Shown here one piece after another: positions 24,903 through 35,100 of a DNA stretch of 64,000 nt. Within the stretch, counting starts at the first letter, position 1. Each line of letters starts with the position of its first letter. Source of the DNA: Pacificispira sp040217575 (GTDB taxonomy: Bacteria; Pseudomonadota; Alphaproteobacteria; UBA8366; Aestuariispiraceae). The position numbers were made by a program, and so were the translations under genes. The notes below the pieces were generated by a model, which saw nothing but the letters and a program-made list of their open reading frames with translations, was not told the origin of the DNA and searched no databases. The stretch lies in contig JAVJPW010000001.1 in NCBI GenBank assembly GCA_040217575.1, forward strand, positions 224,648 to 288,647, given 5' to 3'.

Positions 24903-25385
24903 CTAAAGAGAGAGGTCAATGTGACCGTCTTTCACCCGCAAGCGCGATCCGTAGCTTAAGTCAGCGCCGATTCTGTCCAAGGACTGGGGAGTAGCTCACA
25001 GACTGAGTTTCTACAGGTGAAAAATTGGCCCGCGATCGGGTGTTTCCCATACTGCACGTTATGAAGGTTGTAGATTTGCATAAGCGACATCCGAATTGCC
25101 TGCCAGTGACGAGCCGCATTTGCCCTCAAAAACACTGTTTTAAAACGATACTTCAGTTTCGCTATTCGTTGACTTCCGCATGCCGGTACAGGCGAAGTGC
25201 GTTTTCCGAAGATTGATAAGTTTGTCGTCTTTATTGAGTGCGTATTGGTTTCGTTTCGCCGAGTGTTTCTACTGTTCCTCTTATCCCTTGGCAAATTGCT
25301 ATCTTCAGCACAATTCTAATGGTTTGCTTACTCCAAGGGCGACGGGAATCGGATTTCGGCTCACTCTTGAGACACCACCAAGAGT
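24903..25385. other. Gene-poor stretch after the catabolic cluster
   Basis: About 480 bp without a convincing gene. A minus-strand open frame at 24956-25294 (112 codons) lacks a good ribosome site and any recognisable domain; its middle (RANAARHWQAI) looks more like a repeat-derived sequence than a protein. It may be mobile-element debris. Confidence 0.4.
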
Positions 25386-25751
25386 TCACTTCTTCAACAG
25401 TCTAAACAGCAAAAAACCGAGGGCTGTCGCGGCAATGATTGCGGGCAGAAGGGAGCCTTTTTCCTTTATCTCGTCTTTGTCCGCCACAATGATGTCTTCT
25501 TCTCGCTCAAGCTCAATGATCGCTCCATCGGCTTTGCTAGTAAGTTCAGAAACGTCGTAATCGACCGCTGCACAAGCTGCGCGAATGTCTTCGATATTCA
25601 TGTGAGCTTGCCCGCGCATGATCCGCGACCATGATCCGGTTGCAATACCGGATGCTTCGAAAAAGTCCTGCTGGTTCATGCCTTGTTCTTCCCAACGCTG
25701 CTTGAGGAGGGACCCCAGTACCATCGAGTATGTGGTGGTTGCGCTTGGCAT
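25386..25751 (-). CDS. XRE-type HTH protein with C-terminal membrane anchor
   Basis: A 121-residue protein started at the ATG at 25751 (GGAG 9 nt upstream); the open frame extends further but without signals. Residues about 10-65 form an HTH (QRWEEQGMNQQDFFEASGIA, then SWSRIMRGQAHMNIEDIRAA). The C-terminus is a single hydrophobic helix, LLPAIIAATALGFLLFRLL, with a KK end. A membrane-tethered XRE protein is unusual. It diverges from the LRAT-like gene, whose product also ends in one helix, with 61 bp between starts. A sensor or antitoxin-like role is conceivable but unproven. Confidence 0.65.
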   Translation of the reverse strand: MPSATTTYSMVLGSLLKQRWEEQGMNQQDFFEASGIATGSWSRIMRGQAHMNIEDIRAACAAVDYDVSELTSKADGAIIELEREEDIIVADKDEIKEKGSLLPAIIAATALGFLLFRLLKK

Positions 25752-25812
25752 TGACACTATCTCCAAATTGGATAATAATAAATAATCGGACAATAAACGA
25801 GAAAATGATAGC

Positions 25813-26214
25813 ATGAATGGCGTGAGAATTGGAGATAAAGTTTCAACGCGGTTCGCTGCTGGCCTACTCAAGCATGTCGGTGTTTGTGCCGGATGTGACT
25901 GGGAAAGCGGTGAGCCGTTAATCGCGCATAACTCGGCTCGCTTTGGTAAGGTGAAGGTTAGCCGTCTAAGCGAATTCACTGATGGAAAAGACATGACAAT
26001 AGAAAGGCCGGATGATGGCCCATCTCCTGCTGCTATCCAAGCGAGAGTCAGCGCCCTGTTGGATGAGCCCTACAGCGCTATTCGCTACAACTGTGATCAT
26101 TTCGTAACAGACGTTTTGGAAAACAACCCGCGCAGCCCACAGCTGCAATGGCTCTTCCTTGCTGGCTTACTGGCGGTCGGTGCGATCTATGTACTAAGTT
26201 CGAAGAGGGCATAG
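25813..26214 (+). CDS. LRAT-like (NlpC/P60-clan) tail-anchored protein
   Basis: A 133-residue protein with features of the lecithin:retinol acyltransferase fold. It has an N-terminal His in LLKHVGVCAG, a later LIAHNSARFGKVKVSRLSEF strand region, and the signature YNCDHFVTDVL with the candidate catalytic cysteine. A single C-terminal helix (WLFLAGLLAVGAIYVLSS) ends in KRA, so the domain should face the cytoplasm. LRAT-fold proteins act as acyltransferases or thiol hydrolases on lipids. It pairs divergently with a tail-anchored HTH protein. Confidence 0.65.
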   Translation: MNGVRIGDKVSTRFAAGLLKHVGVCAGCDWESGEPLIAHNSARFGKVKVSRLSEFTDGKDMTIERPDDGPSPAAIQARVSALLDEPYSAIRYNCDHFVTDVLENNPRSPQLQWLFLAGLLAVGAIYVLSSKRA

Positions 26215-26252
26215 GTAGAATCTTGTTCTTCTATCCGGATTGACAGTGCGGA

Positions 26253-27036
26253 GGCGTTGTCACGTTAACCGGCTGCTTGTGGTACTGAATTGAGATGCAG
26301 CGCTAAATCTACGTCCGCCATCGCTTCCTTCCGACCATCATTCAAACAGCCTTTCGGCTCTACTACCGATACACGTTGAGCTATCGTGATATTGAGGAGT
26401 TCCTGGCCGAATGCGGCATAGATGTGTCTTACGAAACCATCCGGCGATGGTGTCAAAAGTTTGATCTGGTCTTCGCACGTCGAATGCGTGTGCGCAGGGG
26501 AGCTACCAATACGCGGTGGCACATCGACGAAGTTTTCTTGAAGATCGGGGGGCGCCAGTTTTATTTATGGCGGGCCATCGACGCAGAAGGCGAGGTTTTA
26601 GATGTCATACTTCTGCCCCGGCAGGATTCTGCCGCTGCGAAGAAGTTTCTCTGGCGAACCATGTCACGCGTTGGAACCCAACCGACTGAGATCGTATCGG
26701 ATAATTGGAGGTCTTCCCGAATTGCGGTCCGCAAACTACTTCCTGGCGTATCTCACGTAGTGGGAAAACGACTTAACGATAGAGCTGAGAACTCGCCTCT
26801 GCCCACCCGCCAACGAGAGCGGAAGCAACAGAGGTTCAAGTCAACTAGATCGGCTCAGTGCTTTCTTTCCATCCACCTGGCCTTTTACAACCACTTCAAC
26901 AACCAACGTCATCCCCTAACTAGAAAGACCATGAGGTAGTTTCGTGTCGAAACTCTGGAAGCATGGTCTGACTTGGTGACCTGAGGAAAGTGAATTAGAG
27001 CGTTCTGTCATTTTGCTTAGTTAACGTGACAAGACC
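26253..27036 (+). mobile_element. IS6-family insertion sequence, copy 3 (decayed)
   Basis: Ends GGCGTTGTCACGTTAACC (26253-26270) and the reverse complement of GGTCTTGTCACGTTAAC (right outer base 27036) match copy 1 closely. Size is about 784 bp, the same as copy 1, but in the opposite orientation. Its transposase has two nonsense codons. Confidence 0.8.
26295..26984 (+). pseudogene. IS6-family transposase with two nonsense mutations
   Basis: Aligned with the intact copy at 6354-7043, codon 4 is TAA where that protein has Ser, and a TAG replaces the Gln in the RKTMKQF region near the C-terminus. The reading frame in between is open and keeps the DDE residues (RWHIDEVFLKIGG, IVSDNWRSS, RAENSPLPTRQRE). 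Neither the full-length N- nor C-terminus can be made, although an internal start might give a shortened protein. Confidence 0.85.
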
Positions 27037-27101
27037 CGCCAAGAACTATGAAAACCTGTTTTCATTGAACTTTAACTCGCTAAGGTAATCATCCCAACAT
27101 A

Positions 27102-28670
27102 GTGGTGACCGATATGCAGGAAGACCATGGGATAGCGGGTGACTTAATGGTCCGCGACACGCATTACCGTGACGCGGCGATCACGCTATGTACGCTGGTG
27201 CAAGATGGCAACTACCACCTTGTTTTCGGCCTTGTAACTCCCGTTCCTTTTGAGGAACCAGGGCCATCTGCCACTCAACCCATGAGCACGCATTTCAAGT
27301 GGCGCAAGAAGACAACGCGGCTGTATTTTCAGCGCTGGATCATGTCCTTCGAAAGTTCATGCCAATGGTACCGAAACGCGATGTCCGGTGACTTGTTCGT
27401 TCCTAACACGGACAACGAGATACGCTATTCCAACACTCCAACAGAACAGGAGCCCGCATGGCCCTCAGTTGTCGTGGAGCCCGACGTTCCGTTCGCCCAT
27501 GGTGGAGCCAGCCTTCATAGCTTATACAGCGGCGATCATCCGATTTTGGTAACCGGCCTTACAGGTGAAGGCAAAGCATTGGAATGGATGTCAGAGCGGC
27601 TGCATTTCGAACTTTCGGCGTACCCCGAGTTTCTCGGCAGTCTGCACTTCCTTGCACCGGACCCAATTCTGCGGTCACTCAACCATCGACTAGGTCGAGA
27701 CGAGGATGGTCGGGAGTTCAGTGAGATTGAGCTGATCGGCAGGACCGCTCAATCCGTCCACGACCTGACCCTGATCGTTCAGGAGATGCGGGAACACGGC
27801 CCAATCGACATTCGGCCTGTTCCCGTTACATCACCCTATCTGCGCATTTACCATTTTGGGCGCGTGGACCAGGTCGGCTTGTCGGTCCGCCACAACAAGC
27901 TCGGTTTGCTGCGTCACAGTCCGCCGCTTCCATTCCTGCGGACAATTACTGTTGAAACAACGGTTCGCGAACGCAAGCGGCGGGTCTCCGCACCAAGTAA
28001 CGACGGCGGACGCGATGAGGTCTACGACGTCATGGAGGAAAGCCCCGCGGGTATAATGCTTCTTGGGGACAATACGCCGTCAGATGATCCCGCGATCCGG
28101 CTTGCGCGTGCACGTCGGTACCGCGCAAAACTCGCCGAGGCCGAGCGGCAGGGGCAGAAACTCTTTTTCGGAAGCGAGCGCGAAGCCCGAGACTCGATCC
28201 GAGAAATCGTCGGGGCCGCGCGCGAGCGCGTCATGATTTGCGATCCGTACTTCAGTTCCGTGGAGTTGTTCACCTTCGCGCTGGCGACCAGACGCGTCGG
28301 GCTTAAAGTAATCGTGGTGACTTCCGCGCTGCACCTTACAAAAGAAGACAGCATTGATTCTCAATGCGCGGCAGGCGACCAACTACAGGACCAGCTGGAC
28401 AACTTGCCGAGCGATATTGATATCGAGGTGAAGGTTCTCACGGGCGACAAACCTGCTCTACACGACCGATTTCTCGTCATAGACCAGAACGTCTGGTTCT
28501 CCGGCAATTCCCTCAACAATATTGGTGAAAGGCTCAGCCTCATCATCAAACTGCCTCATCCCGAACCAATCATTGAGGCGCTCGACGATCTCATGGCCAG
28601 CGGACGATGCATGCCGTTTGAAGAGTGGATCGTCAATCGACGCGCGAACCGGGAGGCGCCAAGCTCGTGA
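27102..28670 (+). CDS. PLD-like domain protein, first gene of a putative defence operon
   Basis: A 522-residue protein; GTG at 27102 or ATG at 27114 could start it. The N-terminal 320 residues are unassigned by me, though they faintly recall the VPA1262-type family. From about residue 350 a phospholipase-D-like domain follows: RVMICDPYFSSVELFTFAL, then LHDRFLVIDQ and WFSGNSLNNIGERLS. This is one HxR(x)4D(x)6GN half-site in which Arg replaces the usual Lys of HKD. PLD-fold members act as nucleases or lipases, usually as dimers of such halves. The gene overlaps the next one by 4 nt (GTGA). Confidence 0.7.
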   Translation: MVTDMQEDHGIAGDLMVRDTHYRDAAITLCTLVQDGNYHLVFGLVTPVPFEEPGPSATQPMSTHFKWRKKTTRLYFQRWIMSFESSCQWYRNAMSGDLFVPNTDNEIRYSNTPTEQEPAWPSVVVEPDVPFAHGGASLHSLYSGDHPILVTGLTGEGKALEWMSERLHFELSAYPEFLGSLHFLAPDPILRSLNHRLGRDEDGREFSEIELIGRTAQSVHDLTLIVQEMREHGPIDIRPVPVTSPYLRIYHFGRVDQVGLSVRHNKLGLLRHSPPLPFLRTITVETTVRERKRRVSAPSNDGGRDEVYDVMEESPAGIMLLGDNTPSDDPAIRLARARRYRAKLAEAERQGQKLFFGSEREARDSIREIVGAARERVMICDPYFSSVELFTFALATRRVGLKVIVVTSALHLTKEDSIDSQCAAGDQLQDQLDNLPSDIDIEVKVLTGDKPALHDRFLVIDQNVWFSGNSLNNIGERLSLIIKLPHPEPIIEALDDLMASGRCMPFEEWIVNRRANREAPSS

Positions 28671-29308
28671 TCCCACCCAACGGCGAGAACGCAAGGAATT
28701 TATCGCTGGTCGGCCCGGTACCAGAGAGGCGATTGCGGCCCCAACTCCTCTGGCCCTCCATACCGGATGATCATAGCCATCGCCCCCGCGACAGAACATC
28801 CGTGCCCAGGATCGAGCATATCGCTGAGCGGCGAAAACGCCTCGAAGCCGACCCTATTTGCCTGCATCTGGAAGCATTCCTTGAAGAATGTGCGATGGCG
28901 GCCGACGTTAGGATACTCGATAGATTTTTCGACACCGACTCCGCCGAGATCCTTGTAGAGGCAATCAATAAGGCTCCAAACCTGAGAACGCTCCGCATCC
29001 TAACAAAATCAGACTTAGTTGAAGATTGTCGGACGTGCATTGCCGGCGCGAAGCCTAGTCCTCGTGACCGGTCGACCCGCCCCTCCATGGAGATCAGAGG
29101 TTTGTACAAGGCGCGGTACCAAAACGCCCATTGGGAGTCCAGACTGCATGACCGATTCGCGATAACGGATGGAGAGCTTTGGCACTTCGGCGCGAATGTG
29201 ATGGGAAACCACGAAGGCCTGAACGCGTGCAGCCGCGGCTGGAATGACGCCGATATCAAGTTCCATGAGCTCTTCGATCAGATCTGGAAGGATTGCCGCA
29301 ATGGCTGA
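28667..29308 (+). CDS. Second PLD-like protein of the putative defence operon
   Basis: About 213 residues from a GTG at 28667 that overlaps the preceding stop. The C-terminal half carries a second PLD half-site, SRLHDRFAITDGELWHFGAN, again with Arg at the HKD lysine position, followed by a conserved WNDADIKFHELFDQIW end. The N-terminal region is variable. With the upstream protein it could assemble a complete two-half PLD active site. The third gene starts 8 nt before this stop. Function is inferred from motif and synteny only. Confidence 0.68.
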   Translation: MIPPNGENARNLSLVGPVPERRLRPQLLWPSIPDDHSHRPRDRTSVPRIEHIAERRKRLEADPICLHLEAFLEECAMAADVRILDRFFDTDSAEILVEAINKAPNLRTLRILTKSDLVEDCRTCIAGAKPSPRDRSTRPSMEIRGLYKARYQNAHWESRLHDRFAITDGELWHFGANVMGNHEGLNACSRGWNDADIKFHELFDQIWKDCRNG

Positions 29309-31286
29309 GAACGGCACAAGCTTCGATTACACCCAACTTGAAAAACTGGTTGAGTCGTCGAGCGGCGTTGATATCTGTGTCCAGATACTGACCGAGATCT
29401 GGCGCGGCTTCCTCACCCCAAAACAGTCACCAACATCAGCGGAATATGAATCGGCCTCGTTCGACGGCGATCAGGACCCTGTGTGGAAGTCGTTGAGGAG
29501 CGCCGCGCGAGAAAAACTGGAAGCCGGGCCGGCGGAAACACCATCAGGCAATATCCGCTTAGAGGATCATGAAGAGTGGTGCATGGGGGTGGCATTAGCG
29601 CGCGCCGCTGTGGATGACTATCCGGATGGAGAACTCCGGATCGAGTTTGCCATGGCACTGGTCGCGTATCCCGGAGTACGGCGGGAAGCGTTCCTACGAA
29701 CCGTGACCAAGGCGTTGTCCGGCAACCGTCGCGAACGGATCGTACGATCTCTTCGCGGCTTGGCGCACCGGATCCGAGACGAGGCCGGGCTCACGGTCTA
29801 TGCGGGTGAGAAAGAGTCCTTTGAGGCTCTCCTGAAGGAATGGCGGGCCCAGCCAAGCCTGGAAGAGCTCTGGTATTCCCATCGCTTCGAAAGCGTCCTT
29901 AGTCACGACGGACGGGTGGACGTTTTGGAACTCTTGGCGCCCTTTAATCCGGGCCTCTTTCTCGAACTGCTCGAGGAAACAAAGACGCCGACAGCGGTCA
30001 TAGAGGGGCTCCTTTCGTGCCGCCGCGACGATGGGATCAATCCAATCGAGTTGTTATTGCATGCACCCACGTGCTTTACGCGCTCGGAAGACGGAGACAT
30101 TCAATACAATGGCGGAATGACGGTGCCGTTGCTGTGCCGAGTCTTTGTGGACCGGCTGCGGGACAGGGAAGCACGCCGCGCGCCTGAAGACAGAAAAGTG
30201 ACTAGTTCCGAGACCGAGGATGAGTGCCGGGAATTCGCACGCGCCCTGCTCGCTTCGTCGGAAAAAGAAGCGACCGCGCTCTATGCAATGGCTTGGCTCA
30301 TGTGGCGCGATTGGGCGTCCCCGTCCGAACTCGTCAGTGAAAGAGTTGCGGTAAAGGCTCTGGCCGAGGTTGCGGCCGAAATTGGAGTGACGCTTCTCGC
30401 GCCACATTTCTACAGCGCGGCCTTGGCCAATCCGAACGAAGAAGCCTTGCGAAGCGTCTTCGAAACCGGCGCTCCCGCTCCCGCTCCCCCTTCACCACGG
30501 CATCACACGGTTCATTTGGCGACCGCGTATGCGGCACTTGTTCTATCTGGTCGCGAGAGTGACAAAGATGCGGAGAACGCCGCCCCGACTCAAGCCGATG
30601 TCCTGGTTTCTCTTTATCGCCAAATCGCGCTCCAGCAGTACATAGGTTTGAATTCGTATGAAGCGCCCATCCACCGGGCCGTTTGGGCGCAGGTGATGGT
30701 AAATCAGTCCGACCCGAGCGTGATATGGAAAACCCTGTGGGATGATTTAGCGCAACAACGACACCGATCCGGATATAGCTCGCGCGAACACGGGCTGTTC
30801 ACGAGCAGTATTTTTCATCTCGCGGTTGGGATGGCTATGATCCATTGTTCTATCACCTATGAGGAGCGGCTTCCGCGCTGGGTTCCAACATTCTGGAAAG
30901 AGCTTCTGCTCAGTTCGGTACACGCCGCCCCGCTGTTTTCGCATGATCGGGACGAGGTCGAGTACATCGCAACAAACCTGTTCTGCCACATCGGAGGCCT
31001 GTCCAACAGAGATCCGGACACTGGTTGGTTCGATATCGTGGCCGAAGCACTTGGGAGCTTTGGCGGAAATGCATATCTCGTAACTCGAAGCGTTGAAGCG
31101 CTGGTGATAAACGATATCAACATTGCCTCGATCGCGGCCAAATTCCGTCAAATCACAGAAACGTCTTTAGCCTCCGTTGTTCAAGAATATCTGGGTTGGG
31201 ATGCTATGAGGGAGGAGAGGTTTCGGCGGCTCTCGAATCTGAGCAGCAGGCAAGTTGAACTGGGAATCAAAATCCTGAACGCATAA
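29301..31286 (+). CDS. Large helical protein of unknown function, third gene of the PLD operon
   Basis: A 661-residue acidic protein, counted from the ATG at 29301 that overlaps the PLD gene stop. It is mostly predicted helical with many Glu, Arg and Leu, and I recognise no domain, signal peptide or membrane segment. Repeated short helices such as LRIEFAMALVAYPGVRREAF suggest a HEAT/TPR-like solenoid. Tight overlap with the two PLD-like genes implies a shared complex, perhaps as scaffold or sensor. I cannot assign a function. Confidence 0.65.
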   Translation: MAENGTSFDYTQLEKLVESSSGVDICVQILTEIWRGFLTPKQSPTSAEYESASFDGDQDPVWKSLRSAAREKLEAGPAETPSGNIRLEDHEEWCMGVALARAAVDDYPDGELRIEFAMALVAYPGVRREAFLRTVTKALSGNRRERIVRSLRGLAHRIRDEAGLTVYAGEKESFEALLKEWRAQPSLEELWYSHRFESVLSHDGRVDVLELLAPFNPGLFLELLEETKTPTAVIEGLLSCRRDDGINPIELLLHAPTCFTRSEDGDIQYNGGMTVPLLCRVFVDRLRDREARRAPEDRKVTSSETEDECREFARALLASSEKEATALYAMAWLMWRDWASPSELVSERVAVKALAEVAAEIGVTLLAPHFYSAALANPNEEALRSVFETGAPAPAPPSPRHHTVHLATAYAALVLSGRESDKDAENAAPTQADVLVSLYRQIALQQYIGLNSYEAPIHRAVWAQVMVNQSDPSVIWKTLWDDLAQQRHRSGYSSREHGLFTSSIFHLAVGMAMIHCSITYEERLPRWVPTFWKELLLSSVHAAPLFSHDRDEVEYIATNLFCHIGGLSNRDPDTGWFDIVAEALGSFGGNAYLVTRSVEALVINDINIASIAAKFRQITETSLASVVQEYLGWDAMREERFRRLSNLSSRQVELGIKILNA

Positions 31287-31614
31287 GGGCGACCTTCCCC
31301 AAGTTCCGAACAACAGAGCGAAGAAAACATCGGCTCTTGGAGCTCTTCAAGGGCATCAAATAGTTTCCCATAAGGTCCGTTATCGAGATACGAATCCATT
31401 GAAGAATGTTATGGGACAAGTTCCTGCATCGAAGCGTGTTAGGCTGGACACGCTCGTTGAAGCGACTGCGGCCACAAAGAGCGTCGGTGCGCATCTTCTC
31501 TCTCCATGTATCCTAAGACCACGGAGCTAGTCTCCGGCATTTGTTTACCACCAAGCACCAAAATGGTAGGAAGAGAGGAGAGTTTGGGTATGAGACTCAA
31601 TTTCAGGCTTTCGC
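31287..31614. other. Gap between the PLD operon and the methylase operon
   Basis: About 330 bp without a convincing gene. A weak hairpin, CGGAG with CTCCG (about 31522-31536), precedes GCATTTGTTT and could terminate the PLD operon. Short minus-strand frames here look like noise. A promoter for the next operon is expected but not recognisable. Confidence 0.4.
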
Positions 31615-32160
31615 ATGCGTACAGTTACGACCCGGGACGCTATTCGCCTCACAGGGCTCTCGACCGCTAAACTTCGAGAGTGGACCAGCAGGCGCGCGCT
31701 CATTCCCGCCGACGTGCCCCCGAAGAGCCAGGGTTCGCCGGCACGGTATTCTTGGCAAACGATTCTGCTGCTTCGGATCGCTGTCACGATGCGCGACCGC
31801 TTGCACCTCGAACTACAAGCCCATCGCCAGGTTTTTGCCGGTCTGCACACGAGTTTGCGGACCACGTCCTTCGTGTCTCTCTGGGGTAAGTCGCTCGCCA
31901 TCGATCCCGATCAATGCTGGTCGTGGATTGACGACGCGGATTTCGGCGCGGTTACGGGCGACGCAATCCTCATTCGTCTGTCGCCTCACCTCGACGCGCT
32001 CTCGCAGGATTTCGCCCTATCCCGACCTTCGAGAATGCCGGGTCAACTCGATCTCTTCCCGGCACGGCCCATTGCCAGACCGCCATCGCCTAAGCCCGTT
32101 TCCGTTCAATCCGCTCCGCATCGGTCACAGGGAACGAAAAAGCGCCGGAGGTCGGCGTGA
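31615..32160 (+). CDS. MerR-like HTH protein opening a methylase operon
   Basis: A 181-residue protein. Its first 60 residues match a MerR-type winged HTH: DAIRLTGLSTAKLREWTSRR, then GSPARYSWQTILLLRIAVTM. A region of about 80 residues with no known motif follows, then a Pro/Arg-rich tail (PARPIARPPSPKPVS, TKKRRRSA). It overlaps the methylase gene by 4 nt (GTGA). It could be a transcriptional controller or a DNA-binding accessory factor of the methylase. The ribosome site is weak. Confidence 0.6.
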   Translation: MRTVTTRDAIRLTGLSTAKLREWTSRRALIPADVPPKSQGSPARYSWQTILLLRIAVTMRDRLHLELQAHRQVFAGLHTSLRTTSFVSLWGKSLAIDPDQCWSWIDDADFGAVTGDAILIRLSPHLDALSQDFALSRPSRMPGQLDLFPARPIARPPSPKPVSVQSAPHRSQGTKKRRRSA

Positions 32161-35100
32161 GCAGTTCGGCATTCAAAAAGGCACTGGAAGCGACAGGCTA
32201 TCTGACACCTGCCGGAAAATCGGTGCCGGGATTGTTCACCGCCGGCGACCTTGCCTCGGCGAACCTGAAGAAGGTCTTCGCGGATGAGGGGGTCGGTCTG
32301 AACGCCGACGCGGTATTCACCGCGCAGAGTTCCGCCACGAGCATCTTCAAGGACGCCGGCATGAACGAGCCGAGCGACACAGATGTGAAGCGATGGCATG
32401 AGGCAGCATGGAATGTTGGAGTTGCACCGCTTCTCTGGATCATTACGCCCACGGATGTGCGCCTCTACGATTGCTACGCATCGCGTGCAGAGCGTCCGGA
32501 CGACACCGCGCCGAGTCCCCTCGACAACTTCCCGCTCCAGTCCGAGGACCGACTTCGTCTCCTCGATTCGATGTGTGGCCGTCTGGCGACCGAGACTGGT
32601 GCTTTCTGGTCGAGTGCCATCGGAGCCAAGATTAACCGCCAGCATCGCGTAGATCGCGATCTCTTGGCGGAGATCAGCGCCCTCGAGGATCTGCTCACCG
32701 GCTCCGCATCGCCATCACGGCCCGGAGTGGCTGCGGGCGACATGCCGAGAGAGATCGCCCAGCGCTTCATCGGCCGGTGCATCTTCACGTGGTATCTGCT
32801 CGACCGCGGAATTGCGCAACCGTTCCTGCCGAGATCGCTTCCTCCGGATTTGAGCAAGATATTCGGCTCCACGGCCACCGCCTTTTCCCTGTTCAACTGG
32901 TTGCGCGAGACGTTCAAAGGCGATCTATTCCCCATGGACGATCCGGGCGCCGAGCGCGAACATCTGACAGACCAACATCTCGCGCTATTCCGGGACTTTG
33001 TCGAAGGGCGTAGCCTGATCGCCTCACGCCGGGGCCAGGGACGCCTCTTCAGGTTCCGGTTCGATGCAATCCCGGTCGACCTCATCAGCTCGATCTACCA
33101 GCAGTTCGCACGATCGGCGGCAGAGGACGAGGCCGCCTCCCAAGGACTGCACTATACGCCGATCGAACTCGTCCACCTGACTCTTGATCCCGTTTTCGAG
33201 CAATTGCCGGCGAATGCGCGCATCATCGATCCCACCTGCGGCTCCGGGGCCTTTCTGGTGGAGGCGTTTCGCCGGCTCGTTTGGCGTGCGACGCAGGGAC
33301 GCCCGGCCAGCCGAGAAGTCGTCCGGAACATCCTCTATACGCAGCTATTCGGAATCGACATCAATCGGTCGGCGCTCGGCATTGCCGCGTTCAGCCTCTA
33401 TCTCGCCGCGCTCGAACTCGACGAGCAGCCAATCAACGATGTTCGCGATCTGAAGTTCGACCATCTCATCGACACCACACTGTTCGAGGCAAACACGATC
33501 GATGGGGCGCTCCCGGCGAAGCTGACCGACAGTGCATTCGATGCCGTCGTCGGCAATCCGCCCTGGACCTTCGTTCGGCGCGCCGGCGGGTCGCGGCCGC
33601 GGCAATCAGGTCAAACCAACACCCTGCGTCCGCGGCGCAGCCCCGACCAAGCGTTTCTGAGCGTCGCCGCCGTTCTGGCGGGCGAGCGCGGACGCATCGG
33701 CATGGTGATGAAGGCCACGCCGTTCTTTTCTAAGGACGTCCATGCCGTGGCGGCTCGCTCCGCTCTTCTGGAGCGCCTGGCACCTGTCGCCCTGGTTAAT
33801 CTCTCTTTTCTGCGAAAGGAAGGGCTCTTCCCCGATGCGACCGGGCCGGCGCTGCTCTTCTTCGCCCGGTGTGCCTTGGCATCGGCACCCGATCAGATGC
33901 TCGTCGGCTCGATACCCTGGACGCCCGACTTCAAGCGCACCGGCGTTTTTCATTTCGGGCCGGCGGAAATACGCGCCGTGCCGTTGGCGGGCGTTCTCAG
34001 AACGCCAACCGTTCTGAAAGCCGCAACCTTCGGCACGGTTCGCGATGGATGGTTGATCGATAAACTCGAGCAAGCTCTGCCGTCGCTCGCGACGGTTTTG
34101 GACCATCTCGGTCGAACTGATAGCGAATTTCGGGGACAAGGCTTTCAGGTTCGCGGCGACGCCAATGAGCCACCAAAGCACTATCACTCGCTCAAGGTGG
34201 TCTCCCCCAAAGTCTTCACGGCATTCAGGATTTCTGAAGCCACCCTTCTGCCCTTCACTCACGAGGTATTGCACCGCCCTCGTCGCGAATCCATTTTCCG
34301 AGGGCCGTTACTACTCTGTTCGAAAGTGGGAAACAGCTCCGGTGCGGAACGGGGGCGATATAGCGCCGCCGTTCATCCAGGCGATGTCCTCTACACTCAG
34401 AATTTCTTTGGTGTGTCGTTTCGGGGCGCTGATACCACCTTCGCCTACGTGCTCTCCGGAATCCTAAACTCGAGCGTCACAGCCTTTCAGTTCGCATTTG
34501 GCGGCCCAACTTGGGGACTAGAACGTCCCACAGTCGAACCACACGATCTGTTGTCACTGCGTATTCCCTCCTTGTCCTCCATTGACCAACGACTACTCAA
34601 TGCGGTGGTCGAGACCGAGAAACAAGCCGCGGCCGCCCCCGAGGACAAGGACAATCTTCGCAAGCTCGATGAGGCGGTGTTCGACCTTTACGACCTTGAA
34701 GCCGACGAGCGCATTCTAGTCCGCGACAGCGTTGCGCATGCGCGGCACCTCGTTTTCGAGAACCGGGCCGAGCGGATCGGCGAGATCAAACCGCCGACAT
34801 CCGATCTGCTGAAAGCGTATGCCAAACAGGTCGCGGGCGCCGTAGACGCCTATCTGCGTGCGCGAGGCGAACGTCATCTGGAAGCCATCGTCTACACGAA
34901 GCGGCTCACGAAAGGCGAATTGGCCGCAGGCGTTCCCGGCATCACCGCCGTACGTTTCGTCATGGCCCCTGGAGCTCCGAAGCCAAGCGCCGTCGTACGC
35001 GAGGGCGACCCAGCGGATCTTGAGAGGCTCGCTGGACTGCTGCGCGGCCGCTTCGATACCGACGTGCCGCCTTACCTGAACGAACGACGTCAACTGCGCC

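Noticed and set aside
24956..25294. 112-codon minus-strand frame in the gap after the catabolic cluster
   Set aside because: No ribosome site, no domain and an odd composition. Treated as debris.
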